Counted from the stretch's first letter, positions 18,723-28,132 are shown. The stretch: 64,000 bases of DNA from Pseudoduganella dura (GCF_009727155.1 NZ_WNWM01000002.1:620001-684000); one strand, 5' to 3'. Made by a program: numbers and translations. Notes: generated from the sequence alone by a model not told the origin.

Positions 18723-19183
18723 TGGAATGCCTCGTTGCGCATCGTCGCCGCCACGGCGAACCGGTATTTGCCATCGGTGAAGAAGGCAGAGATCAGCGGC
18801 GTCGCCACGGTCCACGAGCAATCGAGCCGCAGCACGACGATGTCGCCGGCGCTGCCGAACATGCCGCTGCCGTAGTCGGCCTCCTCGTATGCCTTGCCGT
18901 TGACGGAAATTTTGGGCGTCACCTTGGCGTACATGCCGGTCGAGCTGTCGCGGATCTTCTGGATGATGGCGGCGTAGCGCTGCTGGTCGGCCGTGTTCGG
19001 ATCCAGGTTCTTCTGCCCCGTGACCGCATAGCGGGCGCCTTCGCGCACCGCGTACTGCATCGTCAGCGTCGCGAAGAACATCGTGCCGAACTCGACAAGT
19101 GCGAGCAGCATCAGCAGGAAGACCGGCATGACGATCGCCATTTCAACGACTGTGGCGCCAGATTGACGGCTTTTGGTATTCAT
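18719..19183 (-). CDS. tadE: TadE-like pseudopilin
   Basis: 154 aa. The N-terminus QSGATVVEMAIVMPVFLLML is a classic TadE signal with the conserved Glu, processed by CpaA/TadV. The remainder is a periplasmic domain with REGARYAVTG. The ATG at 19183 is the first of the leftward pseudopilin unit; its ribosome site is weak. It is divergent from the sensor kinase gene 138 bases away, so the intergenic region probably holds promoters for both arms of the Tad locus. Confidence 0.9.
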   Translation of the reverse strand: MNTKSRQSGATVVEMAIVMPVFLLMLLALVEFGTMFFATLTMQYAVREGARYAVTGQKNLDPNTADQQRYAAIIQKIRDSSTGMYAKVTPKISVNGKAYEEADYGSGMFGSAGDIVVLRLDCSWTVATPLISAFFTDGKYRFAVAATMRNEAFQ

Positions 19184-19321
19184 TATGAAAGTTTGACGAA
19201 ATCGGAGCGCAAAATGCGGTAAGCTTGCGATTCTACATGGCAATATTCTTTGCGGCAGAGTTTTAAAACCACGGTTCCCTGCCGCTGTCGGGCCCGCACA
19301 ACGAAGAGTTAACTTCTGGGC

Positions 19322-21016
19322 ATGCTTGGAGACTTGTCGCGGATTTCCGCCGCTGGCGCGCACGCCGCCAGCCCCCTGCCGGCGAAGGCCGGCATCACGC
19401 CGGACGCCGAAGCCTGGATGGTGTTCGGCATGCGCATGCTGCTGGCCGTTTCGGCGCTGCTCACGCTGTACATCGGACGCGGCGACCTGATTGCCGAAGG
19501 GCGCTGGACCTGGCTGGTGTTTTTCGCCTACGCGGTGCACAGCCTGGTCCTGCTGGCCGTCGCACGCATCCGCGCGGGCTTCTGGCACGGCCCCGCCATC
19601 TACTGGGCCGATATCGGCTGGTATGGCCTGATGGTGTTTTCCACCGGCGGCGCAGCCAGCCCGTTCTTCTCGTTCTTCTTCTTTGCGATCCTGGCCGCCT
19701 CGTTCCGGCGCGGCTTCGACGACGGCGCCCGCCTCACGCTCGGCGCGGCAGTGGTGGTCACGGTATCGGTGCTGGGCGTGCAGGGGCTGGTGTCGCTGCA
19801 ACTGCTGCTGCTGCGCGCCACGTTCGTGCTGGCGCTGGGCTACATGATCGCCTGGTGGGGCGGCCTGGCCGTGGACCAGCGGCGGCGGCTGGCGCTGCTG
19901 CGCGATGTCAGCCGCCTGTCCAATCCGCGCTTCGGCGTGCAGCACACGCTCGACTCGCTGATGGACAAGATCCTGCGCTTCTACGGCGGCACCACCTGCG
20001 TGCTGCTGATGCAGGATGCCGGCGGCAGCTGGATGCTGAACACGGTGCATCACCCCTCCTCCGCCCGTCCGATCGGCAGGAACCGGATGCGCGAGGACGC
20101 CGTGCAACCGCTGCTGGCACTGGAAGAAGGCGCCACCATCCTGTACCGCGGCCTCGGCCGGGCGCTGTTCCCGGCGCGGGCCGCGCGTTTCGCTGCCCGC
20201 GAAGGCGTCTGGAACGACATCGATCCGGGCGTCTGCGAGGGAATCGCCGACCTGCTCGACACCGGCTCGTTCATCAGCGCCGCGCTGCCGCTGCGCAAGG
20301 GCGCCGGCCGCATCTTCGTCACGTCGGAACAAAGGCTGCGCCGTGCCGATGCCACATTCCTGAGCCATATCGTGCAGCAGGCGTTTCCCGTCATCGAAAC
20401 CATCGACCTGCTGGACCGGCTGGCATCCGAAGCGGCGTTCCGCGAGCGCCAGACCATCGCGCGCGACTTGCACGACAACACGATCCAGCCCTACATCGGC
20501 TTGCGCCACGCCGTGGCGGCGATCCGCAACGGGGCCGGCGACGGCAATGCCGTGACGCCGGAGCTCGACCGCCTGCTCGACATGTGCACCGAGGTGATCG
20601 GCGACATGCGCCAGTTCGCGCACCGCTTCCGCAACGGCCGCCAGGAAGAACCGGAACTGCTGATCGCATTGCGCCGCCATGCCGGCAAGGTGCGCTCGTT
20701 CTTCGACGTGGACGTCACCCTCGAAGCGCGGCATGCGCCCGTCATCAGCGACCGCATGGCCGCCGAAGTGTTCCAGGTGGTGAGCGAAGGCCTCAGCAAC
20801 ATCTGCAAGCACACCCACGCGCGCAGCGCCCACGTGCGCATGGGCCTCGACGACGGCCAGCTGGCGATCGACATCGCCAATCCGGTCGACGGCGGCGCGC
20901 CCTGCGCGGCCTTCCTGCCGCTGTCGATCGCCGAACGCGTGGCGGCACTGGGCGGGCAGCTGGCCGTGGAACCGTCGGCGTACCAGACGCTGCTGCGCGT
21001 GCGCCTGCCGCTTTGA
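19322..21016 (+). CDS. NarX/DegS-type sensor histidine kinase
   Basis: 564 aa. About five N-terminal transmembrane helices (35-190), then a GAF-like cytoplasmic region (205-360) and a HisKA_3 dimerisation domain with RDLHDNTIQPYIGLRH (phospho-acceptor His384), then an HATPase with SEGLSNICKHTHA. The final G box is poorly conserved. It is followed 58 bases later by a LuxR-type regulator, its likely partner. Placement between the tadE unit and flp suggests it controls pilus expression. Confidence 0.9.
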   Translation: MLGDLSRISAAGAHAASPLPAKAGITPDAEAWMVFGMRMLLAVSALLTLYIGRGDLIAEGRWTWLVFFAYAVHSLVLLAVARIRAGFWHGPAIYWADIGWYGLMVFSTGGAASPFFSFFFFAILAASFRRGFDDGARLTLGAAVVVTVSVLGVQGLVSLQLLLLRATFVLALGYMIAWWGGLAVDQRRRLALLRDVSRLSNPRFGVQHTLDSLMDKILRFYGGTTCVLLMQDAGGSWMLNTVHHPSSARPIGRNRMREDAVQPLLALEEGATILYRGLGRALFPARAARFAAREGVWNDIDPGVCEGIADLLDTGSFISAALPLRKGAGRIFVTSEQRLRRADATFLSHIVQQAFPVIETIDLLDRLASEAAFRERQTIARDLHDNTIQPYIGLRHAVAAIRNGAGDGNAVTPELDRLLDMCTEVIGDMRQFAHRFRNGRQEEPELLIALRRHAGKVRSFFDVDVTLEARHAPVISDRMAAEVFQVVSEGLSNICKHTHARSAHVRMGLDDGQLAIDIANPVDGGAPCAAFLPLSIAERVAALGGQLAVEPSAYQTLLRVRLPL

Positions 21017-21074
21017 ACGCCCTGCATTTCCCCATGCCGATATTCCCCATACCGATACGACACCCGGAGGAACC

Positions 21075-21728
21075 ATGACCATCCGCATCATGCTGGTCGA
21101 CGACCACAAGACCATGCTGTGGGGCCTGGAACGGCTGATCCAGGCCGAGGCGCCGGCGTTCGCGCTGGTCGCCAGCGCCAGCGACGCGCCCGAAGCGACC
21201 GCGCTGTGCGCGCTGCATGCGCCCGATATCGTGCTGCTGGACCTGGACCTGAAGGGCAGCAGTTCGCTCGATATCCTGCCCGCGCTGCTGGCCAACGGCA
21301 CGACACGGGTGGTGATCCTTTCCGCCAACCGCGACCACGCCACGCTGGCCAGCGCCGTCAAGCTGGGCGCGCGCGGCGTGGTGAGCAAGGAATCGCCCAC
21401 CGAGGACGTGCTGGCCGCGGTGCGCAAGGTGCACGGCGGCGAACTGTGGCTCGACCAGCCGCTGATGCAGGCCCTCCTCGGGCAGCTGGTGGCGCCGGCA
21501 CCGAAGGCGAACCCGGAAGCGCAGCGCATCGCCTCGCTGACGGCGCGCGAACGCGAGGTGATCGGCATGATCGTGCAGGGCAACGGCGCACTGAACAAGG
21601 AACTGGCCGAACGCGCCTTCATCTCCGAGCGCACGCTGCGCAACCACCTGACGGCCATCTACCAGAAGCTCGACGTGGCCAACCGCCTCGAACTGTACAT
21701 GTATGCCACGCGCCACGGCCTGGACTGA
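21075..21728 (+). CDS. LuxR-type (NarL family) response regulator
   Basis: 217 aa. Receiver domain (1-120) with acidic pair Asp9-Asp10, phospho-acceptor Asp56 (IVLLDLDLKG), Ser and Lys (VVSKES); C-terminal LuxR helix-turn-helix (LTAREREVIGMIVQG, RTLRNHLTAIYQKL). A strong ribosome site (CGGAGGAA) precedes the ATG. Paired with the upstream HisKA_3 kinase; likely DNA targets are the flp and tadE promoters. Confidence 0.93.
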   Translation: MTIRIMLVDDHKTMLWGLERLIQAEAPAFALVASASDAPEATALCALHAPDIVLLDLDLKGSSSLDILPALLANGTTRVVILSANRDHATLASAVKLGARGVVSKESPTEDVLAAVRKVHGGELWLDQPLMQALLGQLVAPAPKANPEAQRIASLTAREREVIGMIVQGNGALNKELAERAFISERTLRNHLTAIYQKLDVANRLELYMYATRHGLD

Positions 21729-21898
21729 ACCGGCATGGGCGCTCGCGCGTGGGACATATGTCCTACGCCGGGCCGGCTCAACGTACCAGGCAAAAGGGGA
21801 GGTTTGACGGATGCGCGGTGCCGGGCGGCTGCGTACGATGCTGTTCATGCGCTGCGCAACGATTCACGCGGCGCGACGGCAACCGAACTGGAGCGGAC

Positions 21899-22033
21899 GT
21901 GTACGACAAGGAAGAAATCCCGGAACAGCAGTACGAACGCACGGGCAATCCCATCATGTCGCATGTCGTGCTGACGGTTCTCGTTGCGGTCGTCGGCTTC
22001 ATCGCGGTCCTGGCCGCATGGACTGGCGCATGA
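21899..22033 (+). CDS. 44-aa single-pass membrane protein
   Basis: Small frame starting at GTG 21899 with GGAG six bases upstream. The polar N-terminal 20 residues (YDKEEIPEQQYERTGNP) are acidic; residues 21-41 (SHVVLTVLVAVVGFIAVLAA) form one membrane helix. It lies 32 bases before flp on the same strand, inside the Tad regulatory/pilin segment. No family recognised. It may be a pilus accessory or regulatory peptide. Confidence 0.55.
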   Translation: MYDKEEIPEQQYERTGNPIMSHVVLTVLVAVVGFIAVLAAWTGA

Positions 22034-22065
22034 GCACCGACCAACCTCACTACAAAGGACACACC

Positions 22066-22230
22066 ATGCAATTCATCAAGAACTTCATCAAGGAAGAAGA
22101 CGGCGTCACGGCAATCGAATACGCGCTGATCGCCGCAGTGCTGGCCGGCGTGATTTCCGCCGCGTTCACCAGCGTCGGCACCGGCCTGGCAGCGGCCTTT
22201 ACCAAGATCATCAACAAGATCGGCGCCTGA
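22066..22230 (+). CDS. flp: Flp/Fap major pilin
   Basis: 54-aa prepilin, the structural subunit of the Tad (type IVc) pilus. Short leader (MQFIKNFIKEEDG), then the Flp motif TAIEYALIAAVLAGVIS with the Glu-Tyr pair after the cleavage site. The ribosome site AAAGGA precedes the ATG. A near-perfect terminator follows 40 bases after the stop, consistent with a highly expressed pilin transcript that partly ends before cpaA. Confidence 0.95.
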   Translation: MQFIKNFIKEEDGVTAIEYALIAAVLAGVISAAFTSVGTGLAAAFTKIINKIGA

Positions 22231-22269
22231 TCACCTGACCATCGGCCCGCCCGCTTGGCGCGGCCCCAG

Positions 22270-22300
22270 TCCGGAACGGGTTCGCCCGTTCCGGATTTTT
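22270..22300 (+). terminator. intrinsic terminator after flp
   Basis: Perfect 11-bp stem (TCCGGAACGGG / CCCGTTCCGGA) closed by a TTCG tetraloop and followed by TTTTTATTTT. It isolates flp from cpaA, allowing pilin to be made in excess over the assembly machinery. Confidence 0.95.
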
Positions 22301-22326
22301 ATTTTGCAACCGGGCGTTCATTGACA

Positions 22327-22896
22327 ATGCTGCCATCCCAGCTCCCCCTCCTGCTGCTGCTCGCGCTGCTCGGCCTGGCCGTGTGGCACGACCTGCGCGC
22401 GCGCCGCATTCCCAATGCCGTCGTGTTCCCCGGCGCGTTGCTGGGGCTGGCGCTGCACGCGGTGCTGCCGGCGGGCGCCGGGCTGTTCGGCACGCCGATG
22501 GGCAGCCTGGGGCTCGCTTCCGCGCTGGGCGGCCTGGCCCTGGGCCTGGCCTTCCTGATGCCGATGTACGCGCTGCGCCTGATGGGCGCCGGCGACGTGA
22601 AGCTGCTGGCGATGGTGGGCGCCTTCGTCGGCGCCGGCAATATCCTCGCCGTCACCGTCGCCACGCTGCTGGCCGGCGGCGTGCTCGCAGTGGCGGTGGC
22701 GGCACGACAGGGCATCGTGAAACGGGTGCTGAGCAATACCTGGCAAACGGTGCTGCATGCGGGCCTGAGCGGGCTGGCCGGCGGTATCGCCCTGCCCGCC
22801 GCCGCCAGCGGGCGCCTGCCGTATGCCGTGGCGATCGCCGGCGGCACGCTGGCGTGCGTGCTGTGGCTGCGCGTGCACGGGGAGCTGCCGCTGTGA
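22327..22896 (+). CDS. cpaA: Tad prepilin peptidase
   Basis: 189-aa type IV prepilin-like aspartic peptidase (CpaA/TadV) that cleaves Flp and TadE-type leaders. Catalytic aspartates are Asp22 (WHDLRARRIPN) and Asp90 in the GAGDVK motif. Five to six membrane helices. The start is placed at ATG 22327 because it gives an immediate hydrophobic helix. Its stop overlaps the next gene start (GTGA). Confidence 0.93.
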   Translation: MLPSQLPLLLLLALLGLAVWHDLRARRIPNAVVFPGALLGLALHAVLPAGAGLFGTPMGSLGLASALGGLALGLAFLMPMYALRLMGAGDVKLLAMVGAFVGAGNILAVTVATLLAGGVLAVAVAARQGIVKRVLSNTWQTVLHAGLSGLAGGIALPAAASGRLPYAVAIAGGTLACVLWLRVHGELPL

Positions 22897-24320
22897 GCGA
22901 AGCGATGCCAGGGCCGGCCGACGCTCGCGCGCCGCGCACCGTCGAAGATACCGGCCTGTCCTTCCTGTTCCTGGCTGAACTGGTGGCGAAGGTGCTGCAC
23001 CAGCGCGGCCAGCTGCGCCTGCCTGAACTGGCATCGCACCTGAAGCTCAACGTCGGCGTGATCGATCCGCTGATCGTGTTCCTGCGCGCCGAAAAGCTGT
23101 GCGAAGTGGTGCGCGTGGGCAACAGCGGCACCGATGCCGATCTTTCCTACCTGCTGACGGAAGCGGGTCGCCAGCGCGCCGCGGCGGCGCTGGGCCGCAA
23201 CGCCTATGCCGGCCCGGCGCCCGTGACCCTGGCCGCCTACACCGCGCAGGTGCAGGCGCAAAGCGTGGCCGGCGTGCACGTCACGCGCGCGCGCATGGCA
23301 ACGATATTCGACGGCATCGTGGTCAACCCGCGCGTGCTGGCGCAGCTGGGCTCGGCGATGAATTCCGGCCGCGCGCTGTTCCTGCACGGCCTGGCCGGCA
23401 GCGGCAAGACCTACCTGGCCGAGCGCCTGCGCAACCTGTTGACCGGCACCATCGCCGTGCCCCACGCGGTGATGGTGGACGGCGAAGTGATTCCGTTCTT
23501 CGACAGCGTGCAGCACCAGCAGGAAGGCGGCACGGCAGGGAGCACAGTCAGCAGCACGATCAGCAGCACAACGCCGGGCGCTACCAGCGGCAGCATGGCG
23601 TTCGCCAGCGCCGGCTTCGACCGCGGCAGCGCGCCGGACATGCGCTGGGTGCGCGGCGTGCGCCGCCCCGCCGCGCTGGCCGGCGGCGAACTGACGCTGG
23701 ACATGCTCGACCTGCGCTTCGATCCGAATACCCGCCTCTACCAGGCCCCCCCGCACCTGAAATCGAACAACGGCATCTTCATCATCGACGACCTGGGCCG
23801 CCAGCGCTGCTCGCCGGAAGCACTGATGAACCGCTGGATCGTGCCGATGGACCGCAACGTCGATTACCTGACGCTGCATACCGGCCACACGTTCCAGGTG
23901 CCGTTCGACGTGATCGTGGTGTTTTCCTCGAACTTCGTGCCGCACCGGCTGTCCGACGGCGCCTTCCTGCGCCGGCTGGGCTACAAGATCGAGGTGCCGC
24001 CGGCATCCGAAGCCGAGTACGAACGGCTGTTCCGCCAGGCCTGCGCGCAGGCCGGCGTGGCGTTCGACGCCGGCGTTTTCGCCTATCTGCTGGCCTGTCA
24101 CCGCGAGCGCGGCATGCCGCTGCTGGCATGCCACCCGCGCGACCTGGTGCGGCAGCTGCGCGACCTGGCCCGCTACGAGGACCGCGTCCCCGAACTGACC
24201 CGCCAGACACTGGACTGGGCCTGGGACAACTATTTTGCCGCCGACAGCCAGCAGGGCTGCGCGCCGGAGCTGGACCGCCGCGACCGCGGCACGAATGTGA
24301 ACGGATTGGAGAACGATTGA
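22893..24320 (+). CDS. AAA-type ATPase with N-terminal winged helix, in the tad operon
   Basis: 475 aa. Residues 20-95 look like a winged-helix domain (GQLRLPELASHL, LTEAGR). Walker A is GLAGSGKT (166-173); a Walker B-like IFIIDD lies near 285. A Ser/Thr-rich low-complexity insert (about 212-235) splits the ATPase core. The GTG start overlaps the cpaA stop by four bases and the stop overlaps cpaB (TGATG), so it is coupled on both sides. It is distinct from CpaE and CpaF, both present downstream. Its role is not known to me; a regulatory or remodelling ATPase for the pilus is an inference. Confidence 0.8.
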   Translation: MSEAMPGPADARAPRTVEDTGLSFLFLAELVAKVLHQRGQLRLPELASHLKLNVGVIDPLIVFLRAEKLCEVVRVGNSGTDADLSYLLTEAGRQRAAAALGRNAYAGPAPVTLAAYTAQVQAQSVAGVHVTRARMATIFDGIVVNPRVLAQLGSAMNSGRALFLHGLAGSGKTYLAERLRNLLTGTIAVPHAVMVDGEVIPFFDSVQHQQEGGTAGSTVSSTISSTTPGATSGSMAFASAGFDRGSAPDMRWVRGVRRPAALAGGELTLDMLDLRFDPNTRLYQAPPHLKSNNGIFIIDDLGRQRCSPEALMNRWIVPMDRNVDYLTLHTGHTFQVPFDVIVVFSSNFVPHRLSDGAFLRRLGYKIEVPPASEAEYERLFRQACAQAGVAFDAGVFAYLLACHRERGMPLLACHPRDLVRQLRDLARYEDRVPELTRQTLDWAWDNYFAADSQQGCAPELDRRDRGTNVNGLEND

Positions 24321-25168
24321 TGAGAAATTCCAGATCATTGCTGATCATCGGCGTGGCGCTGTTCCTGGCGCTGGCCGCGGTGCTGGTCGCCGCCAAGTGG
24401 ATGGGCGAACAGGGCACAGCCGGCACCCGCGTGGCGGTGGCGGCCGCCGACATCGGCCAGGGCAGCCGCCTTGCCGCCGCCAGCGTGCAGCTGGTGGACT
24501 GGCCGTCCGGCTCGATCCCGCCGGGCGCCATCACTGACCCCAAGCTGCTCGTCGACCGCGTGACGCGCGCCGATATCGGCCGCGGCGAACCCTTGCTGGA
24601 ATCGAAGCTGGCGCCACCGGGCACCACCGGCGGCCTGTCCGCCGTGGTGGCAGCCGGCAAGCGCGCCATGACCGTGCGCGTGAACGACGTGGTCGGCGTG
24701 GCCGGCTTCGCGCTGCCGGGCAACTATGTCGACATCCTCGTCAACATGCAGGGCATGGCGGGCGATGCCGGCAGGACCGAGGGCTCGATCTCGAAGATCG
24801 TGCTGGAGCGCATCCTGGTGCTGGCCGTGGCGCAGGAATCGAACCGCGACGACACCAAGCCGCGCGTGGTCAACGCCGTGACGCTGGAACTGGCGCCGGA
24901 ACAGGTGGAAAAGCTCGACCTGGCGCGCAGCATCGGTTCGCTGTCGCTGGTGCTGCGCAACCAGGTGGACCCGCAGCCGGCCAATACCGGCGGCGCCACG
25001 CGCGAATCCGTGCTGGGCCTGCCGCCGGCGAAACCGGCGGCGCCCCCCGTGCGCGAAGCCGCTCCTGCTCCGGCGCCCGTGCGCGCCGCCGCTCCCGCTC
25101 CTGCACGCCGGACCGAAGGCGTGCTCGTGATCCGCGGCCTCGACGCCGCCCCGCAAGCCACCAACTGA
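24320..25168 (+). CDS. cpaB: Flp pilus assembly protein CpaB/RcpC
   Basis: 282 aa. One N-terminal membrane helix, then a SAF domain (about 35-105, VAAADIGQGSRLAAASVQLVDW) and an RcpC-type domain (GKRAMTVRVNDVVGVAGFALPGN). The C-terminal 60 residues are Ala/Pro-rich. It acts in the periplasm with the secretin. Its ATG overlaps the upstream stop. Confidence 0.93.
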   Translation: MRNSRSLLIIGVALFLALAAVLVAAKWMGEQGTAGTRVAVAAADIGQGSRLAAASVQLVDWPSGSIPPGAITDPKLLVDRVTRADIGRGEPLLESKLAPPGTTGGLSAVVAAGKRAMTVRVNDVVGVAGFALPGNYVDILVNMQGMAGDAGRTEGSISKIVLERILVLAVAQESNRDDTKPRVVNAVTLELAPEQVEKLDLARSIGSLSLVLRNQVDPQPANTGGATRESVLGLPPAKPAAPPVREAAPAPAPVRAAAPAPARRTEGVLVIRGLDAAPQATN

Positions 25169-25176
25169 AGGCCATC

Positions 25177-26628
25177 ATGAAGCATCTTCCCCATAACACC
25201 CTGCTGGCCGCCGCCCTCGCCCTGGCGACGGGCGCCAGCCTGGCCGCCGCACCGGACTGCTTCGACCTGCGCGGCCATGCCGACGGCACGCAGCGCCTGG
25301 ACCTGGTGCGCGGCAAATCGGTGCTGAAGCGTTTCTGCACGCCGGCCTCGCAGGTCACCGTCGGCGCGCCGGACATCGCCAACGTGGTCGTGCCCAACGC
25401 CAGCGAAGTCGTCATCGTGGCGCGCAGCGTGGGCACCACGAACCTGATCGTCTCCACCCGCGAAGGCCGCTCGACGGTGTTCGACATCGCCGTGGCCATC
25501 GACACCTCGCCGCTGCGCGTGCAGTTCGACAAGCTGTTCCCGGCCGAGAAGGATATCCAGATCGGCAGCACCGGCAACACGCTGATCCTGTCCGGCATGG
25601 TGAGCGACTCGGCGATGGCGAGCCAGCTGATCGCGCTCGCGACGGCGTTCCAGGAAAGCGCGATGGCATCGGCCGGCGCTTCCACCGCCGCGGGCTCGCC
25701 GCCCGCCAGCGGCGTGGGCGCGAGCGCGGGCGCGGCACTGGCCAGCGCCGCGGCACCGGCCACTGGCAGCCCGAAAGTACTGAACATGCTGCAGGTGGCG
25801 GCACCGCAGCAGGTACTGCTGGAGGTGAAGATCGCCGAGGTATCGAAATCGCTGGTCGACCAGCTGGGCGCCAGCCTGGGATATTCGAAGACCAACGGCA
25901 GCTGGACCTACGGCATCCTGTCGAGCCTGCTATCCGAGACGAGCAGCACGCTGGGCGCCGTCAAGAGCGCCGGCACCAAGCTCATGGTCGACGGCCAGAA
26001 GCGCGACGGCCTGGTGAAGATCCTGGCCGAGCCGACCGTGATGGCGATCAGCGGCCAGGAAGCCAGCTTCCTGGCCGGCGGCAAGATCTTCATCCCGGTG
26101 GCGCAGAGTTCCGCGACCGGCACGAACACGATCACGCTGGAAGAGAAGGAATACGGCGTGGCCGTGAAATTCATGCCGACCGTGCTGGCGGGCGGGCGCA
26201 TCAACCTGCGCGTGGCGCCGGAAGTGTCGGAACTGAACCGCGAAGGCATCGGCATCACCAGTTCCACGTCGACCGCCACGGCGATCCTGCCGTCGTTCAC
26301 GACGCGGCGCGCCAGCACCACGGTGCAGCTGCAGGATGGCGAGAGCTTCGCCATCGGCGGCCTGATCCGCAATAACGTGACCAGCGACATCAAGCGGTTC
26401 CCGTTCCTGGGCGACGTGCCCGTGCTCGGCACGCTGTTCCGCAGCAGCGAATTCCAGAACGACCGCACCGAGCTGGTGTTCATCGTGACGCCGCACCTGG
26501 CCAAGCCGCTGCCGGCCGCCCCGCGCCTGCCGACCGACGAATACGTGCAGCCGACCCGCGCCCAATTCCTGATCGGCGGCCAGCACGAAGGCAAGGCCCC
26601 GGCCGCAACATCGAAGGAGCAGCCATGA
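25177..26628 (+). CDS. cpaC: Tad secretin CpaC/RcpA
   Basis: 483 aa. Outer-membrane secretin ring through which the Flp pilus passes. Signal peptide, then a pilus-assembly N-domain (SVLKRFCTPASQVTVG), a BON-like segment, an Ala/Ser-rich linker (about 165-195) and the secretin domain (VLLEVKIAEVSKSLVDQLG to FLGDVPVLGTLFRS, FIVTPHL). Stop overlaps the next ATG (ATGA). Confidence 0.95.
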   Translation: MKHLPHNTLLAAALALATGASLAAAPDCFDLRGHADGTQRLDLVRGKSVLKRFCTPASQVTVGAPDIANVVVPNASEVVIVARSVGTTNLIVSTREGRSTVFDIAVAIDTSPLRVQFDKLFPAEKDIQIGSTGNTLILSGMVSDSAMASQLIALATAFQESAMASAGASTAAGSPPASGVGASAGAALASAAAPATGSPKVLNMLQVAAPQQVLLEVKIAEVSKSLVDQLGASLGYSKTNGSWTYGILSSLLSETSSTLGAVKSAGTKLMVDGQKRDGLVKILAEPTVMAISGQEASFLAGGKIFIPVAQSSATGTNTITLEEKEYGVAVKFMPTVLAGGRINLRVAPEVSELNREGIGITSSTSTATAILPSFTTRRASTTVQLQDGESFAIGGLIRNNVTSDIKRFPFLGDVPVLGTLFRSSEFQNDRTELVFIVTPHLAKPLPAAPRLPTDEYVQPTRAQFLIGGQHEGKAPAATSKEQP

Positions 26629-26894
26629 TCCCTACCCGCACCACCGCCGTCGTACTGGCGGTTCTTGCCGCAACCGTTTCCACGACCGGCTGCGCCGGCC
26701 AGGAGCGCTCGGGCACCGGCACCAGCGTGCGCGCCATCATGGCCAGCCAGATGCTGCCGCCGCAACCGCGGGCCCAGGCCGGCACGGAGGCCGCCACGGC
26801 GGTGGCCGGCTATGCCAACTACCAGCGCTCGTACGTGACGCCGACGCCGCAGGCCGACAGCGCCATGATCGGCTCCGGCATCAGCGGCAAATAA
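26625..26894 (+). CDS. small lipoprotein in the CpaD/RcpB slot
   Basis: 89 aa with a lipoprotein signal and lipobox STTGC (Cys23). The mature part is polar, Gln/Ala/Thr-rich, with no domain I recognise. It occupies the place where cpaD or rcpB (secretin pilotin-like lipoproteins) stands in other Tad loci but is much shorter. Coupled to cpaC by an ATGA overlap and 17 bases before cpaE. A pilotin role is inferred from position only. Confidence 0.75.
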   Translation: MIPTRTTAVVLAVLAATVSTTGCAGQERSGTGTSVRAIMASQMLPPQPRAQAGTEAATAVAGYANYQRSYVTPTPQADSAMIGSGISGK

Positions 26895-26911
26895 GCAGAT
26901 AGGGAAAAACC

Positions 26912-28084
26912 ATGAAAATCGCAGTCCTGTCGCGCGACGAGCGCCACCTGATCGAAGTGGCGCGCCAGCTGCGCGCCCGCCCCGGCGCCGACGAGGTGGA
27001 CATGATCGCCGGCACGCCGGCGCGCCTGACCACGCTGGCCGACGACGCCGTGCCGGACGTGCTGGTGGTGGACCAGCCGCGCGCGGACGAAGGCGAGCTC
27101 GACCAGCTCGAGCGGCTCGGCCACCTGTTCCCGCGCATGTCCTTCATCGTGCTGACGGGCGACCTGTCGCAGGAATTCCTGCTGCGCGCCATGCGCGCCG
27201 GCGTGCGCGAGGTGTTGCCGGCCAACCCGGCGGCCGCCGCGCTGGCGCAGGCGCTCGACCGCGTCGCCGAAAAGCTCGGCACGCAGGGCGGCGCCAACGG
27301 CAAGGTACTGGCCTTCATCTCCTGCAAGGGCGGCAGCGGCTCGACCTTCCTGGCCACCAACCTGGCCTATGCGCTGTCGGCCGGCGGCAACAAGCGCGTG
27401 GCGCTGATCGACATGAACCTGCAGTTCGGCGACGCTTCGCTGTTCGTTTCCGACATCAAGCCGCTGGCCACGCTGTCCGACGTGGCCTCGCAGATCCACC
27501 GCCTCGATCCGTCGTTCCTGGCCTCGAGCATGGTCAGCGTGACGCCGAACTACAGCGTGCTGGCCGCGCCGTCCGACCCGGCGCACGCCAGCGACGTGAA
27601 GCCCGAGCATATCGACGCCATCGTCAAGCTGGCGCGCCGCCAGTACGACTTCATCGTGCTCGACGTGGGCCGCAGCCTCGACCCGGTGAGCATCCGCGCG
27701 CTCGACCACGCCGACACGATCTACCCCGTGCTGCAGATGACGCTGCCCTACATCCGCGACGGCAAGCGCCTGTTGAACGTGTTCCGCAACCTGGACTACG
27801 GCAAGGACAAGGTCGAGCTGATCGTCAACCGGCATGACAGAAACAGCGATATCCAGTTGAAGGATCTCGAGGAAGCGTTCGACACGCCGATCCTGCGCAC
27901 AATGCCGAACCACTACGACGCCGCGGCGAAATCCGTCAACCAGGGCGTGCCGGTCACGCGCCTGGCGCCGGACAGCCCGCTCTCGATCGCGCTCGAAGAC
28001 ATGGCGCGCGACCTGACCGGCGCCGCCGCACCCCGGCAGGCCGCCGGCCTGATGTCGCGCCTGTTCGGCCGCCGCGCCGCCTGA
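26912..28084 (+). CDS. cpaE: Tad assembly protein CpaE/TadZ
   Basis: 390 aa. N-terminal atypical receiver domain (1-125), then a MinD/ParA-like ATPase. Its deviant Walker A is KGGSGST, with Ser where the second Lys of KGGxGKT usually stands, as in known TadZ proteins. Localises the pilus machine, often at a pole. Preceded by a good ribosome site and followed by cpaF 48 bases later. Confidence 0.92.
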   Translation: MKIAVLSRDERHLIEVARQLRARPGADEVDMIAGTPARLTTLADDAVPDVLVVDQPRADEGELDQLERLGHLFPRMSFIVLTGDLSQEFLLRAMRAGVREVLPANPAAAALAQALDRVAEKLGTQGGANGKVLAFISCKGGSGSTFLATNLAYALSAGGNKRVALIDMNLQFGDASLFVSDIKPLATLSDVASQIHRLDPSFLASSMVSVTPNYSVLAAPSDPAHASDVKPEHIDAIVKLARRQYDFIVLDVGRSLDPVSIRALDHADTIYPVLQMTLPYIRDGKRLLNVFRNLDYGKDKVELIVNRHDRNSDIQLKDLEEAFDTPILRTMPNHYDAAAKSVNQGVPVTRLAPDSPLSIALEDMARDLTGAAAPRQAAGLMSRLFGRRAA

Positions 28085-28132
28085 CCGGCGCATTGTCCAA
28101 AGTACTGACCAGGATCCTGACGGAACACCACG

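Noticed and set aside
23099-24319. N-terminal extension of cpaB
   Set aside because: It overlaps the ATPase in another frame; the TGATG start at 24320 gives a proper membrane anchor.
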